Shown: positions 1-7,382, counted from the stretch's first letter. The stretch is DNA of 31,908 nt from Eubacterium sp. (GCA_024681495.1 JAILAS010000126.1:1-31908), one strand, 5' to 3'. Program-made: numbers and translations. Notes: generated by a model not told the origin, from the letters alone.

Positions 1-60
1 AGGAGTGTAAGTGCAGTAATGTACTTAGCGGACTGTTACTAATAGGTCGAGGGCTTGACC
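1..60 (+). rRNA. rrl: 23S ribosomal RNA, 3' end (partial)
   Basis: The first 60 bases match the conserved 3' terminus of Firmicute 23S rRNA: an ACTAATAGGTCGAGGGC block followed by CTTGACC, which in the mature molecule pairs with the GGTCAAG of the 5' end. The rest of the gene lies upstream of the window. The exact mature end is inferred from the terminal stem and may be one or two bases off. No recognisable 5S rRNA follows before the tRNA genes. Confidence 0.9.
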
Positions 61-151
61 AAAATCCGAAAGGAATTTGTAGAGGTCTGGCAGGTTTGTT
101 GGATTCATCTGACTGTGTGAAGTTTTGAAGGTGTGAGTAAACATTTTTAAA

Positions 152-177
152 AAAGAGTGAGGTTTTCCGCACTCTTT
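152..177 (+). terminator. Hairpin after the rRNA gene, possible terminator
   Basis: AAAGAGTG and CACTCTTT form an 8-bp stem closed by GG-TTTT-CC after an A/G mismatch. It lies about 90 bases after the 23S end and before the tRNA promoter. Only TTT closes the stem and no long T tract follows, so it may be a weak terminator or an rRNA trailer processing structure. Confidence 0.5.
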
Positions 178-180
178 ATG

Positions 181-209
181 TTGAAAATTCCTTTATTTAG
201 TGGTATTCT
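181..209 (+). promoter_or_regulatory. Probable sigma-A promoter for the tRNA cluster
   Basis: TTGAAA and TATTCT are separated by 17 bp, with the -10 box 21 bases before the first base of tRNA-Asp. The -10 matches four of six consensus positions. It follows the rRNA trailer hairpin, so the tRNAs may be read both from here and by rRNA read-through. Confidence 0.5.
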
Positions 210-230
210 TATAGAGCCGCTGAATTATAT

Positions 231-304
231 GGCCCACTGGCTCAGTTGGTTAGAGCGCCGCCCTGTCACGGCGGAGGTCAAGGGTTCAAGTCCCTTGTGG
301 GTCG
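231..304 (+). tRNA. tRNA-Asp (anticodon GTC)
   Basis: A full cloverleaf can be drawn: acceptor arms GGCCCAC and GTGGGTC, anticodon loop CTGTCAC with GTC, T loop TTCAAGT, discriminator G. CCA is not encoded (TTT follows). First gene of the five-tRNA cluster. Confidence 0.95.
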
Positions 305-312
305 TTTAATCG

Positions 313-339
313 ATTAGTGTTGGTTTTACCGGCACCAAT
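313..339 (+). other. Spacer hairpin between tRNA-Asp and tRNA-Val
   Basis: ATTAGTGTTGG and CCGGCACCAAT pair over 11 positions with one A/C mismatch and two G-U wobbles around a TTTTA loop. No T tract follows, so it looks like a processing or spacing structure rather than a terminator. Confidence 0.5.
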
Positions 340-354
340 CCCTTAAAGTTTTGT

Positions 355-427
355 GGGATCTTAGCTCAGCTGGGAGAGCATCTGCCTTACAAGCAGAGGG
401 TCATAGGTTCGAGCCCTATAGGTCCCA
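355..427 (+). tRNA. tRNA-Val (anticodon TAC)
   Basis: Acceptor arms GGGATCT and AGGTCCC pair with one G-U. The anticodon loop CTTACAA carries TAC, the T loop is TTCGAGC, and the discriminator is A. CCA is not encoded. Only 10 bases separate it from tRNA-Tyr. Confidence 0.95.
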
Positions 428-437
428 TTATCTTTAT

Positions 438-519
438 GGATGGATTCCCGAGTGGCCAAAGGGGGCAGACTGTAAATCTGTTGGCAACGCCTTCGAAGGT
501 TCGAATCCTTCTCCATCCA
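438..519 (+). tRNA. tRNA-Tyr (anticodon GTA)
   Basis: Class II tRNA with a long variable arm. Acceptor arms GGATGGA and TCCATCC, anticodon loop CTGTAAA with GTA, T loop TTCGAAT, discriminator A. The 82-base length fits bacterial tRNA-Tyr. CCA is not encoded. Confidence 0.95.
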
Positions 520-562
520 TTCTGAAGCTTGAGTGCTTCAACCCATCCTCATATGAGGTGTA

Positions 563-582
563 ATAGGAAGTCTTCTTCCTAT
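563..582 (+). other. Spacer hairpin between tRNA-Tyr and tRNA-fMet
   Basis: ATAGGAAG and CTTCCTAT form a perfect 8-bp stem around a TCTT loop, six bases before the initiator tRNA. The same spacer also holds the smaller dyad CCTCATATGAGG. No T tract follows. Confidence 0.5.
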
Positions 583-587
583 AACGT

Positions 588-661
588 AGCGGGGTAGAGC
601 AGTCTGGAAGCTCGTCGGGCTCATAACCCGGAGGTCGTAGGTTCAAATCCTTCCCCCGCAA
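588..661 (+). tRNA. Initiator tRNA-Met (anticodon CAT) with unusual positions
   Basis: Initiator identity is shown by the unpaired 1-72 position and by the three consecutive G-C pairs (GGG/CCC) at the foot of the anticodon stem around CTCATAA. The acceptor stem is GCGGGG/CCCCGC with A73, and CCA is not encoded. Three positions depart from the usual bacterial form: position 1 is A rather than C, giving A1/A72; the T stem GTAGG/CCTTC has a T50/T64 mismatch; and the anticodon stem top is T27-G43. It may be one of several initiator genes, and these changes may mean relaxed constraint. Confidence 0.9.
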
Positions 662-664
662 GCT

Positions 665-715
665 TACAGGAATCTTGTGGATTCCTGTATTATTTAAGGG
701 TTAAATGTTAACCCT
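665..715 (+). other. Two perfect hairpins between tRNA-fMet and tRNA-Phe
   Basis: The first hairpin is a perfect 10-bp stem, TACAGGAATC and GATTCCTGTA, with a TTGTG loop (665-689). The second is a perfect 8-bp stem, AGGGTTAA and TTAACCCT, with an ATG loop (697-715). The first is followed by a short ATTATTT stretch and could terminate weakly. Together they fill nearly the whole 71-base spacer. Confidence 0.5.
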
Positions 716-732
716 AACAGAATACCTTTTTT

Positions 733-800
<68 letters not shown>

Positions 801-805
<5 letters not shown>

Positions 806-820
806 TTTTTTATGCCCTTT
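801..820 (+). terminator. Terminator-like hairpin sharing bases with tRNA-Phe
   Basis: GGGCAT and ATGCCC form a perfect 6-bp stem with a TTTTT loop followed by TTT. The GGGCA arm is also the 3' end of tRNA-Phe, so this hairpin and the tRNA acceptor stem exclude each other. The T tract is short, so termination efficiency is uncertain. Confidence 0.45.
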
Positions 821-825
821 AGACA

Positions 826-1995
826 TTACGCATTGGTTGCGTGGTGTCTTTTTTTCATTGAGTACATTTCGTGATCTGCCTTACGGATTAGATCCTCGGG
901 TATAGAGATATCCTCAGTGGGGTAGGCTGTGTATCCATAGCTGGGGTTCAAAGAGAAGCTGTCCGAAGACGAGGCGTTGTACTCGTCGAGGAGCTTTTGG
1001 AGCTTATCGAGGTGCTTTTCGGCGTCCTGTGCGGTAGCGTCCGGCAGGATGACGACGAATTCATCGCCGCCGTAGCGCGAAAGGAAAATGCTGGGCTTAT
1101 CAAAGCACTTCTTTAAGAGATTGGAGAATTGTTTCAAAGCGCGGTCTCCGACATCGTGGCCGTAGTTGTCGTTTATGGCCTTGAATCTGTCCAGGTCAAT
1201 GATGACGAAGATTCCATGCGCATTGTCGTCCTTAAGGATCCTGTTGTGGATGAATTTATAGAGAGTTCCGCGGTTGTTGAGGCGCGTCAGGGAGTCCTGG
1301 GATATTTCCATGGAGGACAGATTAATGTAAAGCATCAGGAGACCGAGTGCGCTGAACGGCCATATGAGAGAGAGGCCGTAGTAGAATGCCTGGATTATGG
1401 AACCTACGGTGGGCGGAATCATGAATGAGGCCAGGAGCTTGTATTCGCGGCGTTTGCGCTCGTCGACCTCGCTGTGCCTTCGAAACAGGAGAAAAGCAGA
1501 ATTGGCTACCAGGTAGAACAATATGGTGAGCGCAAGCGGGGTGTTCAGAGGTCCGCGTGCGTATACATTGTCGGACGATATGGTAAACATCAGGTGTGTA
1601 AAGGGATTGGTCACCACGATTAGAGCGATCACGAGCATTGGAAGGACGCAGGTCAGGAAGTCAGTGGATTTGGACATCTTCCGATGGTTGGTTCTGTAGT
1701 AGACGTAGCGTCGCCATGAAACAACGACCTCGAGCTGCGCGATGAAGTAAATCATTATCGCTGTGTAGTGAATGATGTGGAGAACGAACCCGGAATGCTC
1801 GTAGCACAACCAGCTGATGGCGTCGGTGAACAGAATCAGCATCAGCACCTTTATAACACGTTGCAGGTAGTATAGCTCCTGGGTTCGTTCGAACGAGGTC
1901 TTTGAGTTCTGCAGTATGGTAGACATGAAAGCAAGGGAGAAGAAATCCACTCCCACATTAAAATATATGCTTTTCGTGATGTCTAAAACCAACAT
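826..1995 (-). CDS. Membrane-anchored GGDEF diguanylate cyclase
   Basis: Makes cyclic di-GMP from two GTP at the membrane. The 389-residue protein has about six to seven hydrophobic segments between residues 10 and 225, then a cytoplasmic GGDEF domain (about 230-385). The domain starts with DSLTRLNNR and carries an intact RYGGDEF signature at 307-313 plus the metal-binding DLDRFK at 267-272, so catalysis is expected. The inhibitory I-site RxxD is changed: the equivalent position reads KCFD (296-299), so product inhibition may be weakened. The start follows a GGTGAGG ribosome binding site. It begins 19 bases after the LysR gene on the same strand and is probably co-transcribed with it. No known sensor domain is recognised in the membrane part. 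Cyclic di-GMP usually governs motility, which fits the flagellar genes nearby, but a direct link is inference. Confidence 0.9.
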   Translation of the reverse strand: MLVLDITKSIYFNVGVDFFSLAFMSTILQNSKTSFERTQELYYLQRVIKVLMLILFTDAISWLCYEHSGFVLHIIHYTAIMIYFIAQLEVVVSWRRYVYYRTNHRKMSKSTDFLTCVLPMLVIALIVVTNPFTHLMFTISSDNVYARGPLNTPLALTILFYLVANSAFLLFRRHSEVDERKRREYKLLASFMIPPTVGSIIQAFYYGLSLIWPFSALGLLMLYINLSSMEISQDSLTRLNNRGTLYKFIHNRILKDDNAHGIFVIIDLDRFKAINDNYGHDVGDRALKQFSNLLKKCFDKPSIFLSRYGGDEFVVILPDATAQDAEKHLDKLQKLLDEYNASSSDSFSLNPSYGYTAYPTEDISIPEDLIRKADHEMYSMKKRHHATNA

Positions 1996-2014
1996 GGCAG
2001 CCTCACCGGTGAGA

Positions 2015-2878
2015 TTAAATCAGCGATTTCATGGTCTCCAGGAATAACTGTACGGCAGGGTTGGGATTGTCCTTAACCCAGAATACAGCCTTTCTGACGT
2101 GCGGCCTGTCAAGAGGATAGCACTTGATGGTCGGATGGGAGAAGATGTGATTCGACTCATTCACTATGGTGGTCGCCAATCCGGCTACGACCATAGGCGT
2201 GATCGAGAAGAAGTCATAGTCCTCGCCCTCGCCGTTAATAGGCATGAATTTTATCGCATTGTTTCCGAAACTGCTCGGATCGGGCGACAATAAAGGCGAA
2301 ATAGCGGCGAGCTCATCCAGAGTTGAATGCGAAAGTATGGGCTCGACCTTTTCGCTCAGGTTCTCGTGAACGGCCAGGCACATGGGCTCGTCCGCGTAAA
2401 TAAAGCGCTCGCAGCCGTAGAACACCTCGGGCGTCTGCTCCAGCGAAACGACCAGATCCAGCTCGTTGCTGTTGATTCGGGCGTTAAGGGCCGAGAAGTC
2501 GTAATACCTGATATTCAGACCTGTGTTCTTTTCCTTCATGATCTGCAGGGTCTTGAAGAGGATAGGATCAATAGATTGGTCGGCCAGAAGCCCTATATAT
2601 AAGGAACCCGTTTCTCCGCGCTCGAGTTTCTGTGCGTCGGAAAGGGCCCGGTTCAACCTGTTAAGCAGGGGGCGTAACTGTGATAGGAAAAGCTGCCCGG
2701 CCGGAGTGAGATATAGCCTGTTCTTTTCGCGCTTGAACAGAATCAGATTGATTTCGGACTCCAACGTGGAAATCTGGCGGCTTACTGCCGGCTGAGAAAG
2801 GCCGAGCTCCTCCGCAGCGGCGGTAAAACTCAGCGATTGACATACGGTATCAAAAGTGATTAATTGATGAATGTTCAT
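2015..2878 (-). CDS. LysR-type transcriptional regulator
   Basis: A 287-residue protein of normal length for the LysR family. The N-terminal winged helix-turn-helix spans residues 1-60 with the recognition region FTAAAEELGLSQPAVSRQI, followed by a linker helix and a periplasmic-binding-protein-like effector domain (about 90-287). The ATG at the 2878 end follows a GGAGGG ribosome binding site. It is divergent from the TRAP transporter operon across 276 bases, the usual arrangement when a LysR protein controls the neighbouring uptake genes in response to their substrate. The ligand cannot be read from the sequence. The diguanylate cyclase gene follows 19 bases downstream, so the regulator may also set that gene's level. 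Confidence 0.92.
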   Translation of the reverse strand: MNIHQLITFDTVCQSLSFTAAAEELGLSQPAVSRQISTLESEINLILFKREKNRLYLTPAGQLFLSQLRPLLNRLNRALSDAQKLERGETGSLYIGLLADQSIDPILFKTLQIMKEKNTGLNIRYYDFSALNARINSNELDLVVSLEQTPEVFYGCERFIYADEPMCLAVHENLSEKVEPILSHSTLDELAAISPLLSPDPSSFGNNAIKFMPINGEGEDYDFFSITPMVVAGLATTIVNESNHIFSHPTIKCYPLDRPHVRKAVFWVKDNPNPAVQLFLETMKSLI

Positions 2879-2973
2879 AGTGATTTACACCCTCCAAAAG
2901 AAAATATATCATATATTGCATACAAAATCAAAAAAAGTAAAGAATTCTACTAAATGTAGTAAAGATATCAAGC

Positions 2974-2993
2974 AGGTTTTGGTGAAAACACCT
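2974..2993. promoter_or_regulatory. Candidate operator dyad between LysR gene and TRAP operon
   Basis: GGTG-AAAA-CACC is a perfect inverted repeat, nested in a larger dyad with GTTTT and AAAAC. A smaller dyad, CTAC-TAAAT-GTAG, lies at 2947-2959. Their position in the divergent intergenic region suggests LysR-type binding, but no clean T-N11-A consensus was assigned. Confidence 0.35.
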
Positions 2994-3062
2994 TGTAAGT
3001 GAAAGTAAATATAAATTCTTTATTAAAAATGAAGACAAAAACCAACGAAAATGTATTCCATT

Positions 3063-3092
3063 TTGGATTTTAGTATGTTAATATCTTATAGT
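3063..3092 (+). promoter_or_regulatory. Weak candidate promoter for the TRAP operon
   Basis: TTGGAT and TATAGT are 18 bp apart, with the -10 box about 62 bases before the first TRAP start codon. The -35 matches only three of six positions, as expected for a promoter that needs an activator such as the divergent LysR protein. Confidence 0.35.
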
Positions 3093-3154
3093 ATTATTCT
3101 TGCAATGGTCAAGTATATTGTGAGAATTGAGGAAAGTTTTAGGAGGTTATTTAA

Positions 3155-3730
3155 ATGGAAAGTAAGCAGACGGGTTGGTTTGAAAAAGCCGACCACGCCA
3201 TAATGAAGCTATTCTGGGTCGTTTCCATCGTTTCCGGAGTATGTCTTTTGGGTATTATGGTCGTAGCATTCGTAAACGTGCTGGGAGAGAAGCTCCTGCA
3301 CAATGGTATCCCCGGATCTACGGAGATAATCACTTATCTTCATGTGCCTGTCGTATTTATGGCGGCGGCGTACGTGACGCTGGATAACGGTCATACCAAG
3401 ATAGATCTTCTTGCAAACCACCTTCCCAAAGGTGTTCAGAAGGTACTTACCACGATTGGTAATATCGTTGCTATCGCAATCTGCGGATTCGTATCTTACA
3501 ACGGATTTCTGAGGACGGGAGAGCTTATTGCTCGTCATACGAAGAGTTCAACCAGTGGTTTCGGATTCCCTGTTTGGCCGTTCGCGGCACTGTTTTCTGT
3601 CGGTATGATTCTGCTCGCAGTTAGCTTTGCGTGGGCTATCGTTCGTCAGTATGCAGATCCCAATTACGAAAAGAAAGAAGGTCCCGGAGCACCGCCTGTT
3701 TCTGAGGATGAGAACGGAGGTGCACAGTAA
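3155..3730 (+). CDS. dctQ: TRAP transporter small permease (DctQ family)
   Basis: Small membrane subunit of a tripartite ATP-independent periplasmic transporter, which uses an ion gradient to import organic acids. The 191-residue protein has four hydrophobic segments (about residues 15-45, 53-73, 95-115, 140-165) and the DctQ-type pattern around NVLGEKLL and GSTEIITYL. The C-terminal tail is charged and proline-rich. The start is set by AGGAGG eight bases upstream. Its TAA stop overlaps the next ATG by one base (TAATG), implying translational coupling to the large permease. Confidence 0.9.
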   Translation: MESKQTGWFEKADHAIMKLFWVVSIVSGVCLLGIMVVAFVNVLGEKLLHNGIPGSTEIITYLHVPVVFMAAAYVTLDNGHTKIDLLANHLPKGVQKVLTTIGNIVAIAICGFVSYNGFLRTGELIARHTKSSTSGFGFPVWPFAALFSVGMILLAVSFAWAIVRQYADPNYEKKEGPGAPPVSEDENGGAQ

Positions 3731-5058
3731 TGGATTATAAAGCAATAGTTGGACTCGCGGTATTTGTAGTGATGATGATAATGATCTTCGCCGGAGTACC
3801 CGTATTCGTTTCAATGATGACATGTGCCATGATCGGTTTTCTGATTCTTCAGAAGGGCGATCCCACACTTATGCTGTCCAAGTTTAAGACGGCGCCTTTC
3901 GATCTGGCAGCCAATTATAACTATGCCGTACTTCCTATGTTCATGCTGGTAGGTTCGCTAGCGGGTGAAACGGGAATAGCGAATGGCGCGTTTACTTCTA
4001 TGAGAGCATGGCTCGGTCGCGTAAAGGGCGGCCTGCTCTACGTAGTAGTTGCATCCAATGCGGTGTTCGGAGCTTGTTCCGGATCATCCATTGCCGGAAA
4101 TATCGTGTTCGGAAAGCTTTCCATGCCCGAGCTTGAGGCCGCAGGCTACAGCCGCAAGTATTCGCTTGGTTGTATTGCGGCATCCGGTGCGTTGTCCACG
4201 TTGATACCGCCTTCTATGGCCATTATCATGTACTGCCTGATTTCACCGATTACGATGAATGTAGGTACGGCCCTTATGGCAGGCGTTATCCCCGGACTTA
4301 TAACTGCAATCGCACTTTGTTTTACCGTACGTATTATAGGTGTAATTAAGCCCGGTACCATACCGCCCGGAGGCGGCGAGAAGGTGCCGATGGTCGAAAA
4401 GCTTAAGACTCTGAAGCTTCTCGTTCCGATCATCTTCCTGTTCGGTCTTATCATCGGAGGTACTTTCGCCGGATGGTTTACCGCGACGGTTGGTGGTGCC
4501 ATTGGAGCAATGGCTGTCTGCATCTACGCGCTCGTTAAGCGCATGCCCCTCAAGGACATTGCGCATTGTATCTGGGAGGCAGGCACGATGGAGGCAGGAA
4601 TCTTCCCCATCATCATCGGCGGCCAGCTCTTCGGATCCTTCATCGCAGCGACCGGTTTGGCAAGTTCTCTCGCGAACATGATTGCCAGCGTAAACGCTCC
4701 CAGGTTCATCATCTTCATGCTCGTGGTAGTGCTTTACGTATTCTGTGGTTGCGTAATGGATATTGTATCAATTATAATTATAACTGTGCCGGTGGTATTC
4801 CCCGTACTTAATGCTGTAGGCTACAGCCCTTATGTACTGGTAATCTGCCTGTGCTTCATGTGTGAGATCGCCGGACTTACACCGCCTATCGGTATGAACG
4901 TGTTTGCTACGGCTAACGCACTCAGGGTTAACCCCTCCGAGATTTTCTCGGGAGTTATTCCCTACTTCATCTGCGAGTTCCTTATCGTTCTGTTTATGGC
5001 GCTCGTGCCGGACATTTGTCTGATTCTCCCGAGGGCGTTGGGAGCCGCGGGAATATAA
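3730..5058 (+). CDS. dctM: TRAP transporter large permease (DctM family)
   Basis: Main transport channel of the TRAP system. The 442-residue protein is of normal DctM length and has about twelve hydrophobic segments across its whole length. Typical family stretches include GACSGSSIAGN (near 115), the proline-rich TLIPPSMAIIMY (near 160) and the C-terminal ITPPIGMN-like motif read here as LTPPIGMNVF (near 388). It is coupled to dctQ by a TAATG overlap and followed 68 bases later by the binding-protein gene. The substrate is not determined by this subunit. Confidence 0.93.
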   Translation: MDYKAIVGLAVFVVMMIMIFAGVPVFVSMMTCAMIGFLILQKGDPTLMLSKFKTAPFDLAANYNYAVLPMFMLVGSLAGETGIANGAFTSMRAWLGRVKGGLLYVVVASNAVFGACSGSSIAGNIVFGKLSMPELEAAGYSRKYSLGCIAASGALSTLIPPSMAIIMYCLISPITMNVGTALMAGVIPGLITAIALCFTVRIIGVIKPGTIPPGGGEKVPMVEKLKTLKLLVPIIFLFGLIIGGTFAGWFTATVGGAIGAMAVCIYALVKRMPLKDIAHCIWEAGTMEAGIFPIIIGGQLFGSFIAATGLASSLANMIASVNAPRFIIFMLVVVLYVFCGCVMDIVSIIIITVPVVFPVLNAVGYSPYVLVICLCFMCEIAGLTPPIGMNVFATANALRVNPSEIFSGVIPYFICEFLIVLFMALVPDICLILPRALGAAGI

Positions 5059-5126
5059 CCTGATTGTATTGCTTCAAAGGGAGGCATACATATAAATTTA
5101 TGTTTTATGTTTAGGAGGTAGAAAAC

Positions 5127-6296
5127 ATGAAAAGAATGAAACTGTTGTCACTTATTCTTGTGGGGGCGATGAGTGTTTCCATGCTCGCTGCCTGCGGATC
5201 GTCAGGCGGAGATGCCGCTTCTGGTGATAGCGCATCCGGCGGAGCAGCAGCTACGGCTGATGCAGCACCTGCAGCATCCGCTGACAGTACCGGCGACAGC
5301 GCATCAGGTCTTCAGACCTATGACGTAGACGCTATGGAGATTAGCTTCTCCACCACCTATCAGGAGACTGAGACCGGTGGACAGATCATCCAGTACTTCA
5401 TCGACACACTTAGTGACACCACAAATGGTGCAATCACCGTTAACATGAACTGGGGCGGTACCCTCTATGATACAAGCGGAGAGCTTGACGGTGTTGCATC
5501 CGGCGGCGTAGATATGGTTGCTCTTGGCCATATGCCTCATACTGACGTATTGAACTACCTTACATTCCCCGGATTTGCTCCCGGAGGAACTCAGGCAGCT
5601 CTTGACTACTTCAACGACCTTCTCTTCGATAACGCCGATACCAGCGCACTTATCCAGGCAGAGGCTGAGGAAGTAGGAATCAAGTACCTTAACGTAATCG
5701 CAGGTGGTGCAAACGCATTCTGCGCATCCTATGAGTTCACAGACCTTGATTCTCTTATAAGTGGATCCTCTACTTTTGGTAACATGGATGCAGCTATGTT
5801 CGAGGACCTTGGATTCCAGGTAACCGCACTTGCTCCTCCCGATACCTATGACGGACTTCAGAGAGGTCTTATCGATTCTACCCAGATGGCACTTGCTCCC
5901 ATGGTAGCAATGAGCTGGCAGGAAGTTGCTTCCTATTGGGCACTTGATGGAACCTACACCGCAGGTAACATGTTCACCTATAACCTCGCCAAGTGGAATT
6001 CTCTTACCGCAGATCAGCAGGCAGCTATCCAGCAGGCAGCTGACGCAACCGAGGATTACTCTGCAGGTCTCTATGACGATGCTATCGCAGCTGATATGCA
6101 GACCGTTGTAGATGCTACCGGCCACGAGTTCGTAGAGTTCTCTGACGAAGACGTCGCTCGCATCTGGGCTGCATGCTTCGAGGCTAAGGCTGATGCCGCT
6201 ATCGAGACTTGCGAGGCAAACGGCAAGGGCGATGGTATCATCACCATCCTTGAGGAGGCTGCTAAGATCACCGGCTATGACTGGTCCGCAGAGTAA
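5127..6296 (+). CDS. dctP: TRAP substrate-binding lipoprotein (DctP family)
   Basis: Extracellular receptor that captures the substrate and hands it to DctQM. The 389-residue precursor has a lipoprotein signal peptide with lipobox LAAC (Cys23 lipidated), then an Ala/Ser/Gly-rich linker (about 24-62), then a DctP-type fold. The linker makes it longer than the usual 320-340 residues and acts as a tether in a cell without an outer membrane. An AGGAGG site lies about nine bases before the ATG. Here the receptor gene is last, whereas P-Q-M order is more common. The strongly biased codon choice suggests high expression relative to the permeases. A strong terminator follows. The substrate is unknown; a C4-dicarboxylate or related acid is only a family-level guess. 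Confidence 0.9.
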   Translation: MKRMKLLSLILVGAMSVSMLAACGSSGGDAASGDSASGGAAATADAAPAASADSTGDSASGLQTYDVDAMEISFSTTYQETETGGQIIQYFIDTLSDTTNGAITVNMNWGGTLYDTSGELDGVASGGVDMVALGHMPHTDVLNYLTFPGFAPGGTQAALDYFNDLLFDNADTSALIQAEAEEVGIKYLNVIAGGANAFCASYEFTDLDSLISGSSTFGNMDAAMFEDLGFQVTALAPPDTYDGLQRGLIDSTQMALAPMVAMSWQEVASYWALDGTYTAGNMFTYNLAKWNSLTADQQAAIQQAADATEDYSAGLYDDAIAADMQTVVDATGHEFVEFSDEDVARIWAACFEAKADAAIETCEANGKGDGIITILEEAAKITGYDWSAE

Positions 6297-6335
6297 TATC
6301 TGATTTTAAGCCAAATCAAAATTAGCTAAATTATA

Positions 6336-6384
6336 AAATAACTCCTTTTCGAAATTTTCTTTCGGAAAGGGGTTATTTTTTTTT
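6336..6384 (+). terminator. Strong intrinsic terminator of the TRAP operon
   Basis: A 19-bp stem (6336-6354 with 6360-6378, two G-U wobbles) with a TTTTC loop runs into a long T tract ending at 6384. It cleanly separates the TRAP operon from the flagellar operon. Confidence 0.92.
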
Positions 6385-6486
6385 GCAATGTGTCGATAAA
6401 CATAATCGAGAGTGAAAATATTCGGAGACATTGTGCCTTGGAAGAGGTGTTTTTCGAATCCGAAAAAATTTTCTCTCAGAAACTCT

Positions 6487-6514
6487 TAATATATAAATGC
6501 AAACATCCGATAAA
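6487..6514 (+). promoter_or_regulatory. Sigma-28 (SigD) type promoter for the flgM operon
   Basis: TAAT, 16 bp, CCGATAAA closely fits the flagellar sigma-28 consensus (TAAA, 15-16 bp, CCGATAT). The -35 differs at one of four positions. It lies 60 bases before the chosen flgM start. Confidence 0.7.
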
Positions 6515-6574
6515 GTAGTCAGAAGTGCAAAAAGGATTTTGCATAAAAATACACTTAAGAAAGGAGAGATGGGT

Positions 6575-6850
6575 ATGCGTATCGAAGCTTACAACCAGGT
6601 TGCGCAGCTGTATAATACCAACAAGACCAATAAAGCCGGTAAGACTGCAGCAGCGGGACCCAAGGATGAGTTTACCATCTCCAGGGCCGGACAGGATTAT
6701 CAGTTCGCCAAGAAGGCTGTTTCAGAAGCATCTGACATCAGGGAAGATAAGGTTGCCGATGTTAAGAGTCAGATCGATTCAGGAACGTACCAAGTTAGCG
6801 CTGATGATTTCGCCAGCAAGCTTCTGGAGAAATTTCAGGCACTTGGATAA
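6575..6850 (+). CDS. flgM: Anti-sigma-28 factor FlgM
   Basis: Binds and silences the flagellar sigma factor until the hook is complete. I chose the ATG at 6575 because AAGGAG sits eight bases before it; the in-frame ATG at 6569 is too close to that site, and an upstream frame opening at 6497 overlaps the promoter -10. The resulting 91-residue protein begins MRIEAYNQVAQLY, typical of Gram-positive FlgM. Its C-terminal half (DIREDKVADVKSQIDSGTYQV...AEKLL-like) is the conserved sigma-binding helix pair. It is first in the flgM-flgN-flgK cluster, behind a sigma-28 promoter, so it is feedback regulated. Confidence 0.92.
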   Translation: MRIEAYNQVAQLYNTNKTNKAGKTAAAGPKDEFTISRAGQDYQFAKKAVSEASDIREDKVADVKSQIDSGTYQVSADDFASKLLEKFQALG

Positions 6851-6869
6851 TTAATGGAAGGAGCCGCCA

Positions 6870-7382
6870 GTGGCTAGTTTAATGGACGAATTGGTCGGTG
6901 TTCTCGAGGATGAGATTAAAGCTTACGAGAAGCTGGTAAAAACATCCGAGGAGAAGACGGGTTATATCGTCAAGGCAGATATCGAGCATTTGGAAGAGTG
7001 TACCGACAGGGAACAGGAGATTACCGGTCGAATTAAGAACCTCGACAATTTCCGTATTGCCAAGACGAAAGAGATGGCAAATGTCATCAACAGGGATCCC
7101 GAAGAGATGACCCTCACCAACCTTATCGCTTATTTGAAGAACCAGCCCGATGAGCAGCGGAGACTGGAAGGAGTCCGGTCCAGGCTCGTCGATGTGCTCA
7201 CCCGAATGAAACGGGTGAACGATCAAAACGGAATATTGATCAAACAGGCAATGGAAATGGTAGAGTTTGATCTTACGCTGTTTCGTAGTCTAAGACAGGC
7301 ACCGGAGACAGCAAACTATGATAAGCGCGCGTATAATACAGGGACGTTGTTAGGCGGCGGCGGCTTTGACGCAAAGCAGTGA
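6870..7382 (+). CDS. flgN: FlgN-family flagellar export chaperone
   Basis: Expected to chaperone the hook-associated proteins FlgK and FlgL to the export gate. The 170-residue protein is mostly alpha-helical, with long amphipathic helices at about 1-55 and 85-145 and the FlgN-like MDELVGVLEDEIKAYEKLV start. I chose a GTG start at 6870 because AAGGAG lies six bases upstream; an ATG four codons later is the alternative. The C-terminal tail (TGTLLGGGGFDAKQ) is flexible. Located between flgM and flgK as in other Firmicutes. A terminator embedded just downstream separates it from flgK. Confidence 0.85.
   Translation: MASLMDELVGVLEDEIKAYEKLVKTSEEKTGYIVKADIEHLEECTDREQEITGRIKNLDNFRIAKTKEMANVINRDPEEMTLTNLIAYLKNQPDEQRRLEGVRSRLVDVLTRMKRVNDQNGILIKQAMEMVEFDLTLFRSLRQAPETANYDKRAYNTGTLLGGGGFDAKQ

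Noticed and set aside
61..150. 5S rRNA in the trailer of the 23S gene
   Set aside because: The stretch lacks the conserved 5S core around CCGAACACGG and is too short before the trailer hairpin.
434..661. Open frame on the minus strand across the tRNA-Tyr and tRNA-fMet genes
   Set aside because: It is antisense to two tRNA genes; such frames with RPPGYEPDELPDCSTP-like text are a known annotation artefact.
2015..2878. Frameshift or truncation in the LysR gene
   Set aside because: Length and domain layout are complete; the slightly short C terminus is within the family range.
5304..6125. 273-residue Cys-rich open frame antisense to the TRAP receptor gene
   Set aside because: Shadow of the very biased codon use in dctP (GCA and TGC effects on the opposite strand).
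6497..6574. Longer N terminus for FlgM
   Set aside because: It would start inside the sigma-28 promoter and lacks a ribosome binding site; the family start and AAGGAG point to 6575.
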